A DNA stretch of 34,089 nucleotides, from NCBI GenBank assembly GCA_031255325.1, contig JAIRST010000067.1:1-34089 (forward strand), given 5' to 3'. Of the stretch, positions 29,891 to 34,089 are shown in pieces. Made by a program: the position numbers and the translations under genes. The stretch comes from Holosporales bacterium. Its GTDB lineage: Bacteria > Pseudomonadota > Alphaproteobacteria > UBA3830 > JAIRMZ01. Positions within the stretch are counted from its first letter, which is position 1; every line of letters starts with the position of its first letter. The notes under the pieces are model-generated. The model had not been told where the DNA came from. It did no database searches and saw only the letters and a program-made list of their open reading frames with translations.

Positions 29891-31021
29891 TTACGTTGAT
29901 GGAGCAAGGGCTCTTTTCCATCGGTAAATTTTTCGGGTTTCTCGCACTAAATTTACAAGCGTCAGCCCAATTAAAACAGGATACATATATTGCAATACAG
30001 GTTGCATGAACTGCACAATCCCTGAAAATCCTAGTGTCGAAACAACAAAAGCAATACAAAGGCTCGCGATCAAAACCTTTTCATAAGAAATTTTGGAAAA
30101 GTGCAATATCTTTGTAACAAAAGCTGTCCACACCGAAATGGCGGCTACAGCTGTTGTTAGGCATGCAATAATAATAACTAAGCTGTAAACATAAGTTGAA
30201 AAACGCCCAAGAGAAAGCTCCACGATCCGAGGTAGAATATCTTCTGGCGCTACCCCAACAAGAAAAGTGCTATATTGAACTCCTAAACATATAAAAGCTA
30301 TATACATAATAGTCAACAGCAAAGCGCTAATACAGCTTGCTGCAATACCTTTCACAAGAAGATCCTTCTTCGATTTGTTCCCTTTAAGCGTCATAAGGTA
30401 CCCCATGGCCATGGATGAAAAATAAATAGCTCCGGGTAAATCATAGGTCTGGTACCCAGCAAGGATGCCCTCGTTAAAAGCGGACAAGGAAAAAACTAAA
30501 GAATTCCCTTTGTATGGTGTCGCCTGTGACAGCCCCCAAATAACAAGCAAAGACAAAAATCCCAATTTAATGGGGGTCAAAAACTTCCCAATGAAAGGAA
30601 CAACATGCTCTTTTTTCACAGTCATTATGCCCACACATAGGCACGCCCCTCCACAAAATGCCCAAGAAGGAACGGAAGGTGCCATGGCTTTACACCCCCC
30701 ATACGCCACATTAAGGCAGCGTGGAACAATGCCGAAAGGGCCTTCAATAGCCATAATGGCGGCTTGTAACAAAAAGGCACATACCTTTCCTAGAGGGGTA
30801 AAAAAACTGTCAGAATTACCAGAAAGCAACACGACAGCAATAAGCCCAAGGAGCGGAACAAGTACTCCCGTTAAGCAAAATCCACCAATCGCTGAAGGCC
30901 AGGCATGAGGCCAAGTTTCCCCAAGAATTGGAGGAAATACGACATTCCCTGCACCAAAGAACATTGCAAAAATAGCTCCTCCTGCAAGGAAAATCCCTTT
31001 CACATCTTTTCTCCTCAGCAT
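29891..31021 (-). CDS. brnQ: branched-chain amino acid transport system II carrier protein (BrnQ/LIVCS family)
   Basis: IFAMFFGAGNVVFPPILGETW, FKIxLTP-like region FIGKFLTPIKLGFLSLLVIWG, multi-TM. Confidence 0.92.
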   Translation of the reverse strand: MLRRKDVKGIFLAGGAIFAMFFGAGNVVFPPILGETWPHAWPSAIGGFCLTGVLVPLLGLIAVVLLSGNSDSFFTPLGKVCAFLLQAAIMAIEGPFGIVPRCLNVAYGGCKAMAPSVPSWAFCGGACLCVGIMTVKKEHVVPFIGKFLTPIKLGFLSLLVIWGLSQATPYKGNSLVFSLSAFNEGILAGYQTYDLPGAIYFSSMAMGYLMTLKGNKSKKDLLVKGIAASCISALLLTIMYIAFICLGVQYSTFLVGVAPEDILPRIVELSLGRFSTYVYSLVIIIACLTTAVAAISVWTAFVTKILHFSKISYEKVLIASLCIAFVVSTLGFSGIVQFMQPVLQYMYPVLIGLTLVNLVRETRKIYRWKRALAPST

Positions 31022-31190
31022 AAAATCAACATATTTTACAATAAGCCGCCCAAATGGGCAACCTTCCGCCTGATGGGATACGTAATGGCTGTCGGTAAAA
31101 GGGCGGAAATTTTAGGATGTATATTGATTTAAGGTTTCTAAATTCCGCTTCTTTAACTTTCACAGATCGTCCATAATGATAAATTAATCT

Positions 31191-32444
31191 TTATTCTTCA
31201 AAAGGCTGAGCGGTGCGGTCGCGCATTTTAGAGAGGGCATACAAGGCGCAAAGTGTGCCAAAGGCGAATTGAGCCGTAACGATACGGATATCTTTCGTTT
31301 GTTCAACAAGATACGTAGCAATAAGTGGCGCTGTTCCGCCCATAAGAGCTTGGCCAAGTCCAAGGGCGAAAGATACGGCTGTACAGCGCACATGCGCGGG
31401 AAATGTCTCGGCGAAAAACGCTGTACGCCCTCCGTAATAGGAAGATAAAAACAATCCCGCTAAAAGATGCAGCACACCGTAAATTAAAAGATTACCCGAT
31501 CGAATGCATGTCGTCATAGGATAGACCAAAAGGAAAACGCCTAAAACGCCTGCTTGCAGAAAAGATTTGCGTTGCTTAAAGCGGTCTGTCATATATCCAG
31601 CGAAGAGAGTCATAGGGATCATGCAAGCATTTGTTACAGCTGTCATAAGAAAGGCACATGTAGGAGAAGCCTTCCCAGAAATAACAAGATAATTCGGGAG
31701 GAAGACAAGAAGACTGTAAAACGCAATTCCGCTGAAAAATGTTATAAACATCGCCCATAGAGCTGGCTTTCTATGGTTTTTAAAAACTTCAACGATGGGA
31801 AGACGGGATACTTTCTTTTGTTTTGGAGGCTCTTCCAAGTTCTTTTTTAATTGAAATCCAACATAAACCAAACAAAGACTAAACAAAAAAGGCAACCGCC
31901 ATCCCCAGGTTCTGTAAGCTTCGGCACTTAATACAGCTCCCAGGACTGCTGCTGTAAGTTGTCCCCCTAACAGGGTTCCGGTTAGACATCCTATATCTGC
32001 CCAGCTCCCTGTTCGGCCACGTTTTTCTGCTGGAGCATTTTCAACAAGATACACCATAGAGCTCGTATACTCACCACCAATCGCAAGCCCTTGCAGAATG
32101 CGGATTAGTGTTAACAATGCTGGTGCCCACAGACCGATTTGCGCATACGTTGGCAAAAGACCAACACACACTGTAGGAATGGCCATAAGAGAAATAGACA
32201 AGAACAACGCGTTCCGGCGGCCTACTTTATCGCCTATATGACCGAATAGAACGCCTCCCAAAGGACGTGCGATAAATCCCAAAGCAAAGACGCCAAATGC
32301 GGCTAGTTGCGAAGCAAAGGCATCGGAGCTGGGAAAAAATAAAGGCGCCATAACTGCAGAAAACGCACCGTAAAGGGAATAATCCAACCACTCCAGCATA
32401 TTCGCTAGTACACCGATACGTATGCCTTTTTGTTTCGTGCTCAT
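31191..32444 (-). CDS. MFS transporter, ProP-like metabolite:H+ symporter
   Basis: NMLEWLDYSLYGAFSAVMAPLFFP, GFIARPLGGVLFGHIGDKVGRRNAL, RILQGLAIGGEYTSSMVYLVENAPAEKRG. Confidence 0.93.
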   Translation of the reverse strand: MSTKQKGIRIGVLANMLEWLDYSLYGAFSAVMAPLFFPSSDAFASQLAAFGVFALGFIARPLGGVLFGHIGDKVGRRNALFLSISLMAIPTVCVGLLPTYAQIGLWAPALLTLIRILQGLAIGGEYTSSMVYLVENAPAEKRGRTGSWADIGCLTGTLLGGQLTAAVLGAVLSAEAYRTWGWRLPFLFSLCLVYVGFQLKKNLEEPPKQKKVSRLPIVEVFKNHRKPALWAMFITFFSGIAFYSLLVFLPNYLVISGKASPTCAFLMTAVTNACMIPMTLFAGYMTDRFKQRKSFLQAGVLGVFLLVYPMTTCIRSGNLLIYGVLHLLAGLFLSSYYGGRTAFFAETFPAHVRCTAVSFALGLGQALMGGTAPLIATYLVEQTKDIRIVTAQFAFGTLCALYALSKMRDRTAQPFEE

Positions 32445-32485
32445 GACGTCCTCTTTACTGGAATTCTACTTAACAAATGGTAAAA

Positions 32486-32497
32486 TTCTTATAAGAA
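32486..32497. repeat. 12-bp perfect palindrome TTCTTATAAGAA within a wider partial dyad (TACTTAAC...GTTAAATA)
   Basis: Read directly from sequence, about 42 bp upstream of the MFS start codon. Confidence 0.6.
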
Positions 32498-32601
32498 GTT
32501 AAATACCCTTATGTCCTAACGCACAAGATCCCAATTTAGAAGATTTTAAAAAGACTGCAAGAGATGCAATAGGCTAGTTTTAGAAAATAGGAAATGGCGT
32601 C

Positions 32602-32729
32602 TATATCAGATTTTGCACCTTGTGTTATTTATTTTCTTTTATCAAATACAAAAATTCTATTACTATTCAAGAATAGCATATCTTTGCACTTTTAAAAATT
32701 TTTCTTCAATCCCTCTAAAATCTGATATA
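32602..32729. repeat. 13-bp perfect inverted repeats TATATCAGATTTT (32602-32614) / AAAATCTGATATA (32717-32729) bounding 128 bp
   Basis: Exact reverse complements in the sequence; the core also occurs at 19911-19932. Confidence 0.6.
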
Positions 32730-32788
32730 AGGATCAGTTCCGTATCGTTTGAAGATATCTTTGTTCTATAGTAAGCTTTGTAATATAG

Positions 32789-33153
32789 CTATTTCTTCAA
32801 TTCTTTTAACAAATATTCGGCTTCTTCTTTAAAAGCATCTGTAATAAAAGCCACCTCAAAAGCTCTCGCTTCATCATAAACATGCGATGTTACATTACGT
32901 TTATGTCTATATTCTATCCGTTTTTCCAGATTATTAAGCAACAATCCCACCTTATCTGTAGTTCTCATTATTTCATTAAAGTCCATAACTTCTACGTTTT
33001 CTCCTTCAGCAAGACATAATCGTAAAAACCTCTGTATCCATTAAAATAGTAAAAAGAACGTATATTCAAATCGTTGAACCGCGGCGTCTCTTACGGCTGT
33101 ATCGTTTCATTTCTGTACCGCTTGATGATTTCATTGAAGCTAGCTTAGCTTTC
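32789..33153 (-). pseudogene. decayed HEPN-domain nucleotidyltransferase substrate-binding protein (HI0074-type)
   Basis: Reconstructed minus-strand peptide ES*ASFNEIIKRYRNE[fs]NDTAVRDAAVQRFEYTFFLLF*WIQRFLRLCLAEGENVEVMDFNEIMRTTDKVGLLLNNLEKRIEYRHKRNVTSHVYDEARAFEVAFITDAFKEEAEYLLKELKK*. Stops at 33043-33041 and 33109-33107 plus a frameshift near 33105; RN-x-T-x-H-x-Y HEPN signature kept. Confidence 0.78.
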
Positions 33154-33510
33154 ACTATTGGATGATAAGTTGATTGATTTTCTACTCGATGCTAGATAAT
33201 AGTTTTATAATTGGTAATGTCTTTATTGAATAGGACGATCAATGATATATTTTTTGCATCATCCATCTATCTGTTTTTCTCATTATCAATGACGCTAAAA
33301 TTCTATAGAGTTGCCAATCTAGAAAAACAAAGTTTTCCTTAAAATTTAATCGTATACTGGAATTATCCTTTTTATTCATTAATAAAAATTTTCTCTATTC
33401 ATCCCTTAACCCATTATGCGATTATGGTGTTAATTTCTTACAATTCTTTTGGTAAGATTATTTATCTATCTATCTCGTTAATCAAAAACTTATCCTAAAA
33501 TGGAGATCTA

Positions 33511-34089
<579 letters not shown>

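Noticed and set aside
30465-30908. 147-aa plus-strand ORF inside brnQ
   Set aside because: Antisense to a conserved transporter gene; no domain signature.
33154-33510. AT-rich gap upstream of the HEPN remnant examined for an MNT gene, transposase or retron-like RNA
   Set aside because: All minus-strand frames are interrupted by frequent stops and I saw no GSRARG or transposase motif.

Overview
The window is a 34 kb chromosomal segment of a low-to-moderate GC bacterium. Gene content and order (hisS-prfA, mreBCD, plsX-fabH-ihfA, ftsK-lolA, nth, mfd) look alphaproteobacterial. The compact genome rich in amino-acid and metabolite importers is compatible with a host-associated Rickettsiales/Holosporales-type organism; that placement is inference. 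Most of the window is ordinary housekeeping sequence: dapB (5' truncated), nth, an HSL-type esterase, mfd, rpmG, kdsB, tRNA-Thr(CGU), mrdA/PBP2, rodA, hisS, prfA, mreBCD, a DNA glycosylase, an MscS channel, comF, rpmF, plsX, fabH, ihfA, a lipoprotein, an MlaC-like protein, lolA, ftsK, brnQ, a ProP-type MFS transporter and a truncated methyltransferase. The most interesting parts are: (1) a tightly coupled four-gene operon at 11.2-14.0 kb pairing a TrpR/YerC-type repressor with a complete ABC importer, with a perfect 10+10 bp dyad directly after a TATAAT box; (2) a decayed HEPN (HI0074-type) gene with stops and a frameshift at 32.8-33.15 kb, next to a repeated TATATCAGATT motif that forms a small inverted-repeat structure; (3) 9-G homopolymers inside both rodA and mreD; and (4) a 71-nt poly-G run at the right end, probably an assembly or sequencing artefact that truncates the last gene. 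I did not find a CRISPR array, an intact mobile element, or an obviously new multi-gene defence system.
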